Part shown: positions 1 to 9,391 of the stretch, in pieces | Numbering within the stretch: position 1 is the first letter of the stretch | Layout of the letters: each line of letters starts with the position of its first letter | Assembly: GCA_027366675.1 (NCBI GenBank) | Contig: DAHXND010000133.1 | Location: forward strand, 1 to 34,330 | Direction of reading: 5' to 3' | DNA length: 34,330 nt | Source: Acidimicrobiales bacterium | GTDB lineage: Bacteria; Actinomycetota; Acidimicrobiia; Acidimicrobiales; JAMCQF01 | Position numbers and translations under genes: made by a program | The notes under the pieces: model-generated | What the model was told of the DNA's origin: nothing | Seen by the model: only the letters and a program-made list of their open reading frames with translations | Databases searched by the model: none

Positions 1-792
1 TCCTGGAACCCGTCTTCTACCTACGTGCGCAAGGCGCCCTATTTCGACGGGATCACCCTCGCGCCCCCCCCGCCGCAGGTCGTGCGCGGGGCTCGGGTGC
101 TGGCAATGCTCGGAAACAGCATCACCACCGACCACATAAGCCCAGCAGGATCCATACCCCCGTCGGGACCGGCGGGAAGGTACCTTATGGATCACGGCGT
201 GGCGGAGGCCGACTTCAACTCCTTCGGCGCGCGCCGGGGGAATCATGAGGTGATGGTACGTGGCACGTTCGCGAACGTGCGCTTGAGGAACCTGCTGGCG
301 CCCGGCACCGAAGGCGGCTATACACGCCACCTGCCGAGCGGGGAAGTCATGTCGCTCTACGACGCGGCGATGCTTTACGCCGGCGAGGGAGTGCCGCTGG
401 TGGTCCTTGCAGGCTCGGAGTACGGATCCGGATCTTCGCGGGACTGGGCAGCCAAGGGTCCTCTCCTGCTCGGCGTCCGGGCAGTGATAGCCGAGAGCTT
501 CGAGCGCATACATCGCTCGAACCTGGTCGGGATGGGGATACTCCCGCTCGAGCTCGATGCCGGGGTGAGCCTGCAGTCGCTTGGGCTTACCGGCGCGGAG
601 GTATTCGACATCGAGGGTATTCCGGCGCTGGCGGAAGGGCTGCCCCCGCCAGGGACCATCACTGTCACTGCCGACGGCAAGCCAGTTCCGGTGCGGTTGC
701 GCGTGGACACGCCGATGGAGGCTGCCTACTATCACCACGGCGGTGTCTTGCCTTACGTCCTTCGTCAGATCCTCCGTAGCGAGCAGTCCTGA
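1..792 (+). CDS. acnA: Aconitate hydratase, C-terminal part (5' end outside window)
   Basis: Frame is open from base 1 ([18 protein letters not shown]...). Aconitase swivel-domain motifs [38 protein letters not shown] and [13 protein letters not shown]. Confidence 0.96.
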   Translation, partial: SWNPSSTYVRKAPYFDGITLAPPPPQVVRGARVLAMLGNSITTDHISPAGSIPPSGPAGRYLMDHGVAEADFNSFGARRGNHEVMVRGTFANVRLRNLLAPGTEGGYTRHLPSGEVMSLYDAAMLYAGEGVPLVVLAGSEYGSGSSRDWAAKGPLLLGVRAVIAESFERIHRSNLVGMGILPLELDAGVSLQSLGLTGAEVFDIEGIPALAEGLPPPGTITVTADGKPVPVRLRVDTPMEAAYYHHGGVLPYVLRQILRSEQS

Positions 793-804
793 CCCAGCTC
801 GCGG

Positions 805-831
805 CTTCCTGGGGCGGCCAGCCCCAGGAAG
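805..831. terminator. Perfect hairpin between convergent acnA and qcrB, candidate bidirectional terminator
   Basis: CTTCCTGGGGC-ggcca-GCCCCAGGAAG: 11-bp perfect stem, 5-nt loop, 13 nt after the acnA stop. No U-tract. Confidence 0.7.
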
Positions 832-874
832 ATCGGGTCGCTCAGCATCGGCTCCCTCACCAGGCAGGCCGGTA

Positions 875-2539
875 TCAGCGAGGTGCCTGGCGCACGCCTT
901 TGCTCGTAGCCTCGGTCTCCTCGTTGGCAGCGCCGACACCCACGAGCTCGTCGACCGGAAGGTACGTGGGCACCTCCTCTGGCTCGAGCTCCTCGGCGCC
1001 GTCTCCCGGACGGGCTTCAGCGCTGTAGCCGTGGTACTCGCCCTCTGCGCTCCTCTCGACGATCATCGCTCTGTGGCGCTTGCCTGAGTCAGGCACCTTC
1101 ATCAGCTCGAGGCATACCTGGTAAGTAACGAACCCGACCACGAACGGCAGCACGATCAGCAGTATGCGGAAGGACCAGAGCACCAGGTTCAGGGACAGGT
1201 GCAAGAAGTTCGCGGTGACATCCGTCGAGCTCGCTGCGAAGAGAACGAAGTAGAAGGCCAGGGCGCCACCTCCCACCGCAGTGCGCAGGGGTCTGTCCCT
1301 TGGCCGATCCAGCAGGTGATGCATGGCATGGTCTCCGGTGAAGCGCGCTTCCAGGAATGGCCAGGCGTAGAAGAGTGCGAAGGTGAGACCTGGCATTATC
1401 ACGCCCGGTATTGTGATCTCGAGCGGGATGGTATGTCCGAAGCCGACGAACTCCCAGCTGGGCATCAGCCGCAGCGCGCCATCGAGCCAGCCCATGTACC
1501 AGTCGGGCTGCACTGCGTAGCTCACCTTGTACGGCAGGTAGGGGCCGAACTTCCAGATCGGGTTTATCTCGAAGAAGGCACCGAGAGCGAGCAGCACCCC
1601 CGTGACCATTAGCTGGAAACCCATCGTCTTGAACATGAAGTTCGGCCACATGGGAGATCCCACGACGTTGTCCTCGCGGCGCCCCTTGCCTGGGAACTGG
1701 GTGTGCTTCTGGCGGACGAGGAAGTAGAGGTGAGCGCCGATCAGAGCAGCGATTATGAGCGGCACCACGAACACATGGAGTATGAAGAGCCGCGGGATTA
1801 TCACGCCGTTCCCTGGATAGCGACCACCGAAGACGAAGAACGCCAGGTAGGTACCTATGACGGGTATGGAGAGCATGATCGAGTACATGATCCTGAGCCC
1901 GGTTCCGGAGATCAGGTCACCTGGAAGCGAATACCCGATGAAGCCGTTCACGATAGCCAGGATCAGCAGTGTCACACCTACTGCCCAGTTCAGCTCGCGG
2001 GGCTTCCGGAATGCGCCGGTAAAGAAGATCCTGCACATGTGAATGGCGATCGCTCCCACGAAAACATCTGCGGCCCAGTGATGTGTCTGGCGCATAACGA
2101 GGCCGAACCGCACGGCGAAGCTGATATTTATGGTCGACGCGTAGTTGACTCCCATCGTCTGGCCACGGAGAGGCTTGTAGACGCCGTGGTAGACGACGTT
2201 CGCAGAGGAAGGATCGAAGTACAGGGACAGGAATATGCCTGTGGCCACGAGCACGACGAACGAGTACAGGGCGATCTCCCCGAGCATGAAAGACCAGTGA
2301 TCAGGGAAGATCTTGTCGACGAGCGAGCGCCCTGAGGACACTCCGAGCCTGTCGTCCACCCAGCCGAGCGCCTGGTCCATGATGGACTGGTTCGAACGCT
2401 TCGAGCGCGCTCCTCGCCGCGGCATACCTGGGAGGCCGCCAGCCGCCAGCCGCCCTTCACGCCTCCGTGTCATGCTCGACCTGGCAGCCTCGACCCTTGG
2501 GTTCGGTGAGGAATCTTCCACAGGCGTTTCGCTGCTCAC
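875..2539 (-). CDS. qcrB: Cytochrome bc1 complex cytochrome b subunit
   Basis: Multi-TM cytochrome b with HHWAADVFVGAIAIHMCRIFFTGAFRKPRELNW and VSYAVQPDWYMGWLDGALRL; adjacent to qcrA. Confidence 0.95.
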   Translation of the reverse strand: MSSETPVEDSSPNPRVEAARSSMTRRREGRLAAGGLPGMPRRGARSKRSNQSIMDQALGWVDDRLGVSSGRSLVDKIFPDHWSFMLGEIALYSFVVLVATGIFLSLYFDPSSANVVYHGVYKPLRGQTMGVNYASTINISFAVRFGLVMRQTHHWAADVFVGAIAIHMCRIFFTGAFRKPRELNWAVGVTLLILAIVNGFIGYSLPGDLISGTGLRIMYSIMLSIPVIGTYLAFFVFGGRYPGNGVIIPRLFILHVFVVPLIIAALIGAHLYFLVRQKHTQFPGKGRREDNVVGSPMWPNFMFKTMGFQLMVTGVLLALGAFFEINPIWKFGPYLPYKVSYAVQPDWYMGWLDGALRLMPSWEFVGFGHTIPLEITIPGVIMPGLTFALFYAWPFLEARFTGDHAMHHLLDRPRDRPLRTAVGGGALAFYFVLFAASSTDVTANFLHLSLNLVLWSFRILLIVLPFVVGFVTYQVCLELMKVPDSGKRHRAMIVERSAEGEYHGYSAEARPGDGAEELEPEEVPTYLPVDELVGVGAANEETEATSKGVRQAPR

Positions 2540-2542
2540 GGC

Positions 2543-3472
2543 TCAGCGCTCCCAGAAGCCGGGGCCGACAGGGACGAGGTATCCGCTCTGGGAGCGGATG
2601 TAGCCATCGCGATCAATCATGAGTGGAAGCTGTGGGAGCGGCCGCGGAGCAGGTCCGAAGACCGGCGTGGCGGCATCGAGCACGTTGAAGAGGGACTGGT
2701 GGCACGGGCACAGGAGCTGTTCGGTCTCCTCTTCGTAGAGGCCGACAGGGCAGCCGGCATGGGTGCATATCTTCGAGTAGGCCAGGTATCCTGCCGGACC
2801 CCAGGTCTCGCGGCCAGGTCTCGTGGTTATGGCCGAGTCGGCTACCCGGATAAGGAGGGTCTGGTCCTGCGCAGAGCCTTCGTGGCCCTCCGGGAAGACG
2901 GTGATGATGCCACCCACCTCGAGGTCATCTGCCTTTATGGGCCTTCCCCTGGCCGTCACGAGACGTGAGCCCCGTTTCCAGCCTGTCGTGAACATGGAGT
3001 GCTTCGGCAGCGGCCCGAGGGAGCGAAGCAGCGGGAACATCATCACCACGCCGGCTATTCCCCCCGCTACTCCGAGCAGCTTCACCAGGAATGGTCGCCT
3101 TCCTATGGCGACTGCACCCCTGTCGACTATGGCGGCTTGGAAGGCAGCTCGCTCAGGCTCGGGCCTGGCAAGAGAGTGGCGAGCCTCCTCGAATGGGCCC
3201 CGAGGCATGAGATACTTTCCCCAAGCCGTGAAGCCGAAGCCGAGCGCGAACATGCCCCCTGCCATGAATCCACCCAGGTAGGGCTCGGAGGCCGCCTGCC
3301 AGTAGGCAGCTCCGAAGGCAGCCAGGCAAAGTATTCCGACTATGAAGCTGGCGGCCACCACTCTCTCGGCGGCCTCCGGGTTCCTGGCATAGGGCTCGAG
3401 GCGCGGGTCGTCCGGATCTGCCACCAGCTGTCCGGTCTCTTTCACGGGAGCGCCACCTCCAGCTTCGCTCAT
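2543..3472 (-). CDS. qcrA: Cytochrome bc1 complex Rieske iron-sulfur subunit
   Basis: Rieske motifs CTHAGCP and CPCHQS; N-terminal TM segments. Confidence 0.95.
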   Translation of the reverse strand: MSEAGGGAPVKETGQLVADPDDPRLEPYARNPEAAERVVAASFIVGILCLAAFGAAYWQAASEPYLGGFMAGGMFALGFGFTAWGKYLMPRGPFEEARHSLARPEPERAAFQAAIVDRGAVAIGRRPFLVKLLGVAGGIAGVVMMFPLLRSLGPLPKHSMFTTGWKRGSRLVTARGRPIKADDLEVGGIITVFPEGHEGSAQDQTLLIRVADSAITTRPGRETWGPAGYLAYSKICTHAGCPVGLYEEETEQLLCPCHQSLFNVLDAATPVFGPAPRPLPQLPLMIDRDGYIRSQSGYLVPVGPGFWER

Positions 3473-4527
3473 GTGCGATCACCGATCCAGTACGCCACCA
3501 GCATTAGCCCTCCTACTCCGATCAGAAGGCCGATGAAGCCTTCAGCCACAGGTCCTACTCCTCCGAGTCCGAGGCCACCTATGTTGTCCGGATGCTGGAT
3601 AGGTCCGGTCACGTAGGCGATGATGTCGTCTACCTGCTGCGGGCTCAGCTCACCAGGCCCGAAACGCGGCATGTCGGAAGGGCCGGTGCGGATGGCGTCG
3701 GCCGCCTCCTGGGGCGTGGCATTTCGGAGGTAGGGGGCATAGAAGCCGCCGGAGAGGGCATCTCCGGCGCCCGTTATCGTGTGGCACCCGGCGCAGTTCA
3801 GCGTGAAGAGCTCGAATCCACGTGAGAGGTTCGCATGGGCCAGGTCAACGAGCGGGATCTTCGGACCGTGCGGGTCGAGGGAGTAGACGTAGGCGGCTAT
3901 GTCCAGGGTTTCGGCGTTAGTGAACTTGTTCGCCTTCTCCACCGGCTCCACCGTGGGATCGGCCAGCGGCATCCGACCGGTCGATACCCAGAAGTCGATG
4001 GTCGCCGGTCCGAGCCCACGCAGGTTCGGGGCGCGAACGGTGCCTTGGGCATTGACGCCGTGGCAGGCAGAGCAGCTCTCCTGGAACAGCTCGTAGCCTG
4101 TGTGAATGTTGGTGCCTTTCAGGGAGACCGACGGGTATTGGCTGGGTGCGGTGGCGCCGGACTTGGAGGTCTTCCGCTTCCTGGACCCATAGGTGCCGGC
4201 TGGCTTCGTGGACCCATAGGTGCTGGTCGAGTCAGTCGCCGCTGCCCTGCCGGTCGACGGGGCTTTTCCCGAGGACTGGGCTTTCCCAGACTGGGCTTTT
4301 CCCGAGGACTGGGCCGGTGCCTTGACCTGGGCAACAGGTCGGCTGGGCGGGAGCGCGCTCGGTCCGGTTCCCGAGACGAGAATGACGAGCCCGATGATTC
4401 CTGCAACGAGAGCGATGGGCAGTCCCGAGAGGAGAAGCGCCTGCAAGGACGCGAAGGCGCGCTTGCCCGGAGACAGCGCGCGCTTACCCGCCTCGGCCTT
4501 GCAGGTATTGGCCCGGTTAGTCGTCAT
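3469..4527 (-). CDS. qcrC: Cytochrome bc1 complex diheme cytochrome c subunit
   Basis: Two heme c motifs (CSACH, CAGCH), N- and C-terminal TM helices; 4-bp overlap with qcrA; low-complexity linker with repeats. Confidence 0.94.
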   Translation of the reverse strand: MTTNRANTCKAEAGKRALSPGKRAFASLQALLLSGLPIALVAGIIGLVILVSGTGPSALPPSRPVAQVKAPAQSSGKAQSGKAQSSGKAPSTGRAAATDSTSTYGSTKPAGTYGSRKRKTSKSGATAPSQYPSVSLKGTNIHTGYELFQESCSACHGVNAQGTVRAPNLRGLGPATIDFWVSTGRMPLADPTVEPVEKANKFTNAETLDIAAYVYSLDPHGPKIPLVDLAHANLSRGFELFTLNCAGCHTITGAGDALSGGFYAPYLRNATPQEAADAIRTGPSDMPRFGPGELSPQQVDDIIAYVTGPIQHPDNIGGLGLGGVGPVAEGFIGLLIGVGGLMLVAYWIGDRT

Positions 4528-4572
4528 GGCGTCCCATATGATCGCAGTTGCTCTCCGTTGTTCTCGGCTTTC

Positions 4573-5172
4573 CTACGACTTCAGGAGGAAAAGGCAGCTG
4601 AAAATGCCTATCCACATGATGTCGACGAAATGCCAGTAGTAGCTGACCGCCTGCACCACCGTCACCTCACCTGGGTCGCCCTCCCTGCCTGCCAGGCGGC
4701 CAAGGAGGAAGATCATGGCCACCAGGCCGAGGAGCACGTGGAGTCCATGAACCCCTGTCATGATGAAGAAAAGGGAGCCATAGGCATTAGTGCTTGGCCG
4801 CGTGGTGAGCGTCACCCATTCGTAAGCCTGATTTCCTATGAATGCGAAGCCGAGGACCATCGTTATGTAGATCCAGACCTTCGCTGCCTGGCGCCTTCCC
4901 TTCTCCATGTGCCAGACGGCTTTCTGCATGGTCGGGCTGGACGCGAGAAGCACCACCGTGAACACGGCCGCCTGGATGGTATCCAGCTTCGTGCCCACAG
5001 GAGGCCAGACGGGGGCATGTGCCTTTATCGAGAAGTAGGCCGCGAAGAGACCGCTGAAGAACATGAAGTCGGACCCGAGGAAGATCATCACGCCGACTGC
5101 AAGCAACGGTGGTCGCTTATGCACCGACCTCGCCGGAGAACCGCCGGTGTCGACGGTCATCGCCTGAGCCAC
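4573..5172 (-). CDS. ctaE: Cytochrome c oxidase subunit III
   Basis: FLGSDFMFFSGLFAAYFSIK, FIMTGVHGLHVLLGL, VSYYWHFVDIMWIGIF; upstream of qcrC as is usual in Actinomycetota. Confidence 0.95.
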   Translation of the reverse strand: MAQAMTVDTGGSPARSVHKRPPLLAVGVMIFLGSDFMFFSGLFAAYFSIKAHAPVWPPVGTKLDTIQAAVFTVVLLASSPTMQKAVWHMEKGRRQAAKVWIYITMVLGFAFIGNQAYEWVTLTTRPSTNAYGSLFFIMTGVHGLHVLLGLVAMIFLLGRLAGREGDPGEVTVVQAVSYYWHFVDIMWIGIFSCLFLLKS

Positions 5173-5295
5173 GATCTACGTTTCTAGCAAACCATTCAGG
5201 GGAAAACCAACTCGCCATCGCGGCGCCGTCCACTCTTCGGCGTGTCTCTCTGAAGCTCCCGGCGCCGCCCAGAGGCTTTTGGCGACGCCTGGATA

Positions 5296-5407
5296 GCGGA
5301 AGGCGCCAGGCAGCGGAAGGCCCTAGATAGCGGAAGGCGCCCAGAGAGGCAAGGCGTCCAGACAGCGGAAGGCCCTAGAGTGCGGAAGGCCCTAGAGAGC
5401 GGAAGGC
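5296..5407. repeat. Seven-unit tandem repeat, 17-bp period, between ctaE and helD and crossing the helD stop codon
   Basis: gcggaaggc at 5296, 5313, 5330, 5365, 5382 and 5399, plus degenerate aggcaaggc at 5347. The helD stop (cta 5392-5394) lies between the last two units. Confidence 0.93.
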
Positions 5408-8163
5408 ACAGCGGAGCCGGCGAGGCTGGCAGGCAGGGCAGAAGCATGTATGACCAGCAAGGCCCCCGTCGTTCTCGTGAGCGCGACGTACAGCGCCCTT
5501 TCCCCTCCCGGAAGCTCTTCCGCTATGGCAGCGGGCTCTACCACGATCACGAGGTCGAACTCCAGACCCTTCGCCAGGTCGGCCGGGCAAACCAGAAGGC
5601 TCTGCCCATCGGAGCCGAGCGGCCCAGTTCCGGTTGCCCCGGTGGACCCTGCCACCCATGCCCTGGTGCCGGAAGCCTCGATGGCTCCTGCTACGGGTTC
5701 CAGGAGGGACGGCGGGACTATCACTGCCGCCACTCCTCCTGCCGCACCTCCCTGCTGGCCGGATATCCTGGTCGCCTGCTCGGCAACCACGGCCAAGAGG
5801 TCATGGGGTGAGCCGTCGGGCGAAGCCTCTTCCAGCACGGTAGCGCTCTCCATCCCTCCGCTCGTGACGTCTATGACCTCGGGGGGCTTGGTACCGCGGC
5901 GTACCGAGCGCGGCGGCGAGAGCTCAGGGAAGGCAGCTCGAAGGACGGGTGTGGCGAAGCTCATAACGAGCTCAGGTGTCCGGTAGTTGACGTCCAGCTC
6001 CTCCATCCGCCACGGCTTGCCCGGTGCCATGAAGCCGATGATCTCGTTCCAGGTCCCGTACGCCTTCGTTCCTGCAGCCTGTGCGAGGTCCCCTACGAGC
6101 GTGGCGGAGCCATTCAGGGACCTACGGCCTATCATCCTCAGGTCCATGGGGGAGCAGTCCTGGGCCTCGTCCACGATGATGTGACCGTAGCGTCGCGGCC
6201 AGTCCTCCCTCGCCCTGCCACGAGCGCCCTGGCCCGTCTCTTCTTCGCTGCCAGCCGGCTTGCGCCTGCTTCCTCGCTTGCTGGCCCGATCTCCGAGGAG
6301 TGCCCTCGCCTCGTCCAGCAGCGCCATGTCCGCAGCCGTCCAGGGCACTTCGTCTGTGCTCGGGGAGCGTGGCCGGTAGAGGAGGGACTGCTCCTCCTCC
6401 GTCAAGATGCCGTTGCCTGCCGACGCGAGAAGAGCCGGGGCGCCGAACAGGTCTCTCAGCAGCTCCTCGGCAGACAGGCGCGGCCACATTCGATCGAGTG
6501 CCCTGCGCAGGGCCAGGTCTCGCGACATCTGCTCACGCGCGTAGCGCTCGCGCGATCCTGCCGCAGCTTCTCTGGCGGATGCTTGCCCGTCATCTGCGAT
6601 CGTCCGAAGATCGGCATCCAGGCGGCCATAGGGTACCTCGCCAACGGATATCCCTTCATAGGATGTGCGGTCGTTGTGCTCCTCGCTCTCGTTGCTCTCC
6701 GCAGGTGCGTCGAGGGGCGAACCGGCGATGGCTGCGATCCTCCGCTCCTGCTGCGCCAAGATGATCTGGCCGAATCGCTGCTCGTAGCGGGAGATCAGCT
6801 CCCGCAGCACTGCTCGCTCCACCAGCCTGCGCCGCTCGTTGTGGGTACCCTGCCGCTTGCGCGCAGCGCGTACTATGCGCTCCGACATCTCGGGCGTTAG
6901 CGTCACCTGCACAGATCCGACTTTCACGTTCACGGGGCGGATGAGCCGCCGCTCTCGATCTCGGATGGCGCGCTCTATCACCCTTGCCATGCGGATATCT
7001 CCCTTCAGTGCAGCGAGTGCCGGTGGCTCTGTGGCACGGGGCCTGGAGAGGCCGTAGCAGCCGGCGACCGTGGACAACGTCACGCCGTTCTCGCCCAGTG
7101 AAGGCAGCACGCGCTCGATATAACGCATGAAGATGGGATTTGGACCGAGGACGAGCATCCCCTGACGCTCCAGGGGAAAGCGGTGGGTGTAGAGGAGGTA
7201 GGCAGCTCGATGAAGCGCTACAGCGGTCTTACCCGTTCCGGGGCCTCCCTGCACCACGAGGACTCCAGGAAGGGGTGCCCTGATGATCGCGTCCTGGGAT
7301 CTCTGGACCGTAGCCACTATGTCTCCGAGCCACCCGGAGCGGCTCCGTCGCAGTGCACCGAGGAGCGCCTCGCGTCCTACGATCTCCGGCTCGAGCAGGG
7401 CGTCCAGATCCTCCGGCGGGGTGTCGGGGTCGAAGCCGCATTCATGCACCTGTCCTGTGGCCGGGCCGTCTTCGAGGCCACCCCTGCCGGTGGCATCACC
7501 ACTGCCCTGCCCGGGCGCCGAGCCAGTGCCTGCCCGGGCGGGTTCTGGAGCAAGGTGCTCGTCCTGCAGGTCGGTGACCCGCCGGCCCTCGATCTCGAGG
7601 TGCCTTCTCATCACGAGACCCATGGGATCATTGGGCGTGGCCCGGTAGAAGGGTTCGGCGACCGGGGCGCGCCAGTCCACCACGACCGGATCCTGGTTCT
7701 CGTCCCATACGGCTATGCGTCCTATGTGGAGCTGGCCATTCTCCGCCAGCCCGCCACCTGCCTGGCCATTCTCCGCCAGCCCGCCACCTGCCTGGCTATT
7801 CTCTCCGGCAGGCTCTACTCCTGAGATGGCTGGGGTTCCTGAGATGGCTGGGGCGCTCTTACCGGGTGACGCCTTCTCCTCCAGCACGGTCTGGACCTGG
7901 TAGTCGATCCTCCCGAAGCACAGCGCCGTGTCTCCGATATCCAGGTCGGCCAGTCGCCTTAGCCCGGTGCGCACTGCGATGTCACGCTCTGTCAGGGCTT
8001 GCGGAGTCCCGACACCTGTTCCGATGACCGGAGCGAATATGGCCCTTGCCGAATCTCGCATGGTATCGAGGCAGCGGTAAGCCTTGTCTACCACCTGCTG
8101 CTCGGCGAGGATAGCCTCAGCGCGAAGCAGGGCGGCGTCTCTCCCCTCAGCGCTTACGGGCAT
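5392..8163 (-). CDS. helD: HelD-like superfamily 1 helicase/ATPase (RNA polymerase-associated family)
   Basis: Walker A GGPGTGKTAVALHRAAYLLYTHR, HIIVDEAQDCSPMDL, ELDVNYRTPELV, LAKGLEFDLVIVVEP, LYVALTRTTGALLVIH; HIGRIAVWDENQDPVVVDWRAPVAEPFYRAT is HelD-typical. Confidence 0.9.
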   Translation of the reverse strand: MPVSAEGRDAALLRAEAILAEQQVVDKAYRCLDTMRDSARAIFAPVIGTGVGTPQALTERDIAVRTGLRRLADLDIGDTALCFGRIDYQVQTVLEEKASPGKSAPAISGTPAISGVEPAGENSQAGGGLAENGQAGGGLAENGQLHIGRIAVWDENQDPVVVDWRAPVAEPFYRATPNDPMGLVMRRHLEIEGRRVTDLQDEHLAPEPARAGTGSAPGQGSGDATGRGGLEDGPATGQVHECGFDPDTPPEDLDALLEPEIVGREALLGALRRSRSGWLGDIVATVQRSQDAIIRAPLPGVLVVQGGPGTGKTAVALHRAAYLLYTHRFPLERQGMLVLGPNPIFMRYIERVLPSLGENGVTLSTVAGCYGLSRPRATEPPALAALKGDIRMARVIERAIRDRERRLIRPVNVKVGSVQVTLTPEMSERIVRAARKRQGTHNERRRLVERAVLRELISRYEQRFGQIILAQQERRIAAIAGSPLDAPAESNESEEHNDRTSYEGISVGEVPYGRLDADLRTIADDGQASAREAAAGSRERYAREQMSRDLALRRALDRMWPRLSAEELLRDLFGAPALLASAGNGILTEEEQSLLYRPRSPSTDEVPWTAADMALLDEARALLGDRASKRGSRRKPAGSEEETGQGARGRAREDWPRRYGHIIVDEAQDCSPMDLRMIGRRSLNGSATLVGDLAQAAGTKAYGTWNEIIGFMAPGKPWRMEELDVNYRTPELVMSFATPVLRAAFPELSPPRSVRRGTKPPEVIDVTSGGMESATVLEEASPDGSPHDLLAVVAEQATRISGQQGGAAGGVAAVIVPPSLLEPVAGAIEASGTRAWVAGSTGATGTGPLGSDGQSLLVCPADLAKGLEFDLVIVVEPAAIAEELPGGERALYVALTRTTGALLVIHASALPASLAGSAVPSAL
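7734..7793. repeat. In-frame 30-bp tandem repeat (2 copies plus a degenerate partial) inside helD
   Basis: ggccattctccgccagcccgccacctgcct at 7734-7763 and 7764-7793; encodes AENGQAGGGL units. Confidence 0.95.
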
Positions 8164-8275
8164 GGGGAGGTCGCTATCTCCTGAGGCATGGGAAGCCTTC
8201 TCACGTAGGTGGTCATAGGTAAATGACTATTCTACCTGGCGGGACTGAGGCTGCGGAAGCCGGTAACGTCGACGT

Positions 8276-9391
8276 GTGGTGCCCGGTTCCGATTCCATCC
8301 GAAGATACGCAGAGCCTGGGCCAGCCGATCCTGCTCTCCGCGGGCCTTTCCTCTCGGCGTGCCGGAACGAGCCCGTCAGCCACGTGCCGGTGTGGTTCAT
8401 GCGTCAGGCAGGGAGGGCGCTTCCCGAGTACAGACTTGCCAAAGGCAGCCTGAGCATCCTGGATGCCGTGAAGGATCCGTCCCTCGTGGCGGAGCTCACG
8501 GTCCAGCCTGTCCGTCGCTACGGGGTGGATGCCGCGATCCTGTTCTCTGACATCGTGGTGCCTCTTGCCGCAGTCGGCCTCGACATACGGATAGTTCCCA
8601 GTAAAGGACCCGTTCTGGACGAGCCGTTCGCCTCGGAGAAGGACCTTGATCGTCTCAGGCCCCTGGTACCGGGCGAGGATCTCCCGTGCCTGGCCGACAG
8701 CGTGGGCGAGACCATCCGAGCGCTTTCTGGCGTGCCCCTGATAGGCTTCGCCGGGGCGCCCTTCACCCTGGCGTGCTACCTGGTGGAGGGAGGCGCCTCA
8801 CGGGACTTCTCTGCCACCCGCGCGTTATTGCACCGAGCCCCTCATGTCTTCGCAGAGCTGCTGGATCGCCTGGCAGGAATCGTTCTCGAATACCTGAGCG
8901 TACAGGTGGAGGCAGGCGTGCATGCGGTCCAGCTCTTCGACAGCTGGGTGGGCGTTCTCTCTCCCTACGACTACGCGAAGGCCGTCCTGCCTGCGACGCG
9001 GCGTGTCTTCGATGACCTGGCTGCCAGGTACCCGAGCGTTCCCCGTGTGATGTTCGGCGTCGGGACCGGAGAGCTGCTCAGGTTGCTCACCTCGACTGGG
9101 GCGAGCGTCGTAGGGGTCGACTGGCGGGTCCCGCTCGACGAGGCTCGCCGCCGGATAGGTCCCCACTATGCCATCCAAGGCAATCTCGATCCTGCAGCCT
9201 GCCTCGCACCGTGGCCCGTGGTGGCAGAAGAGGCGCGGAGGATCCTGTACCAGGCGGGCAGTGCTCCAGGCCACGTATTCAATCTCGGGCACGGCGTCCT
9301 GCCCGGGACAGATCCCGGAATCCTGGCGGAGCTGGTCTCCCTCGTGCATTCGGAAGGGCGCGCCGGGCTAGCCGGTCCAGAGCAGGCATGA
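8276..9391 (+). CDS. hemE: Uroporphyrinogen decarboxylase
   Basis: FLSACRNEPVSHVPVWFMRQAGRALPEYR, GFAGAPFTLACYLVEGG, FNLGHGVLPGTDP. Confidence 0.96.
   Translation: MVPGSDSIRRYAEPGPADPALRGPFLSACRNEPVSHVPVWFMRQAGRALPEYRLAKGSLSILDAVKDPSLVAELTVQPVRRYGVDAAILFSDIVVPLAAVGLDIRIVPSKGPVLDEPFASEKDLDRLRPLVPGEDLPCLADSVGETIRALSGVPLIGFAGAPFTLACYLVEGGASRDFSATRALLHRAPHVFAELLDRLAGIVLEYLSVQVEAGVHAVQLFDSWVGVLSPYDYAKAVLPATRRVFDDLAARYPSVPRVMFGVGTGELLRLLTSTGASVVGVDWRVPLDEARRRIGPHYAIQGNLDPAACLAPWPVVAEEARRILYQAGSAPGHVFNLGHGVLPGTDPGILAELVSLVHSEGRAGLAGPEQA

Noticed and set aside
860-890. CCAGGCA...TGCCTGG inverted repeat around the qcrB stop as a separate terminator
   Set aside because: Only a 7-bp stem with a 17-nt loop; the nearby 805-831 hairpin is a much better candidate.
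3835-5187. Long plus-strand ORF (450 aa) opposite qcrC/ctaE
   Set aside because: Shadow ORF of GC-rich coding DNA; Arg/Gly-rich with no family motifs, while the minus strand has clear cytochrome proteins.
5296-5407. Possible CRISPR array
   Set aside because: Units are 17 bp head to tail with no unique spacers, and no cas genes are present; this is an ordinary tandem repeat.
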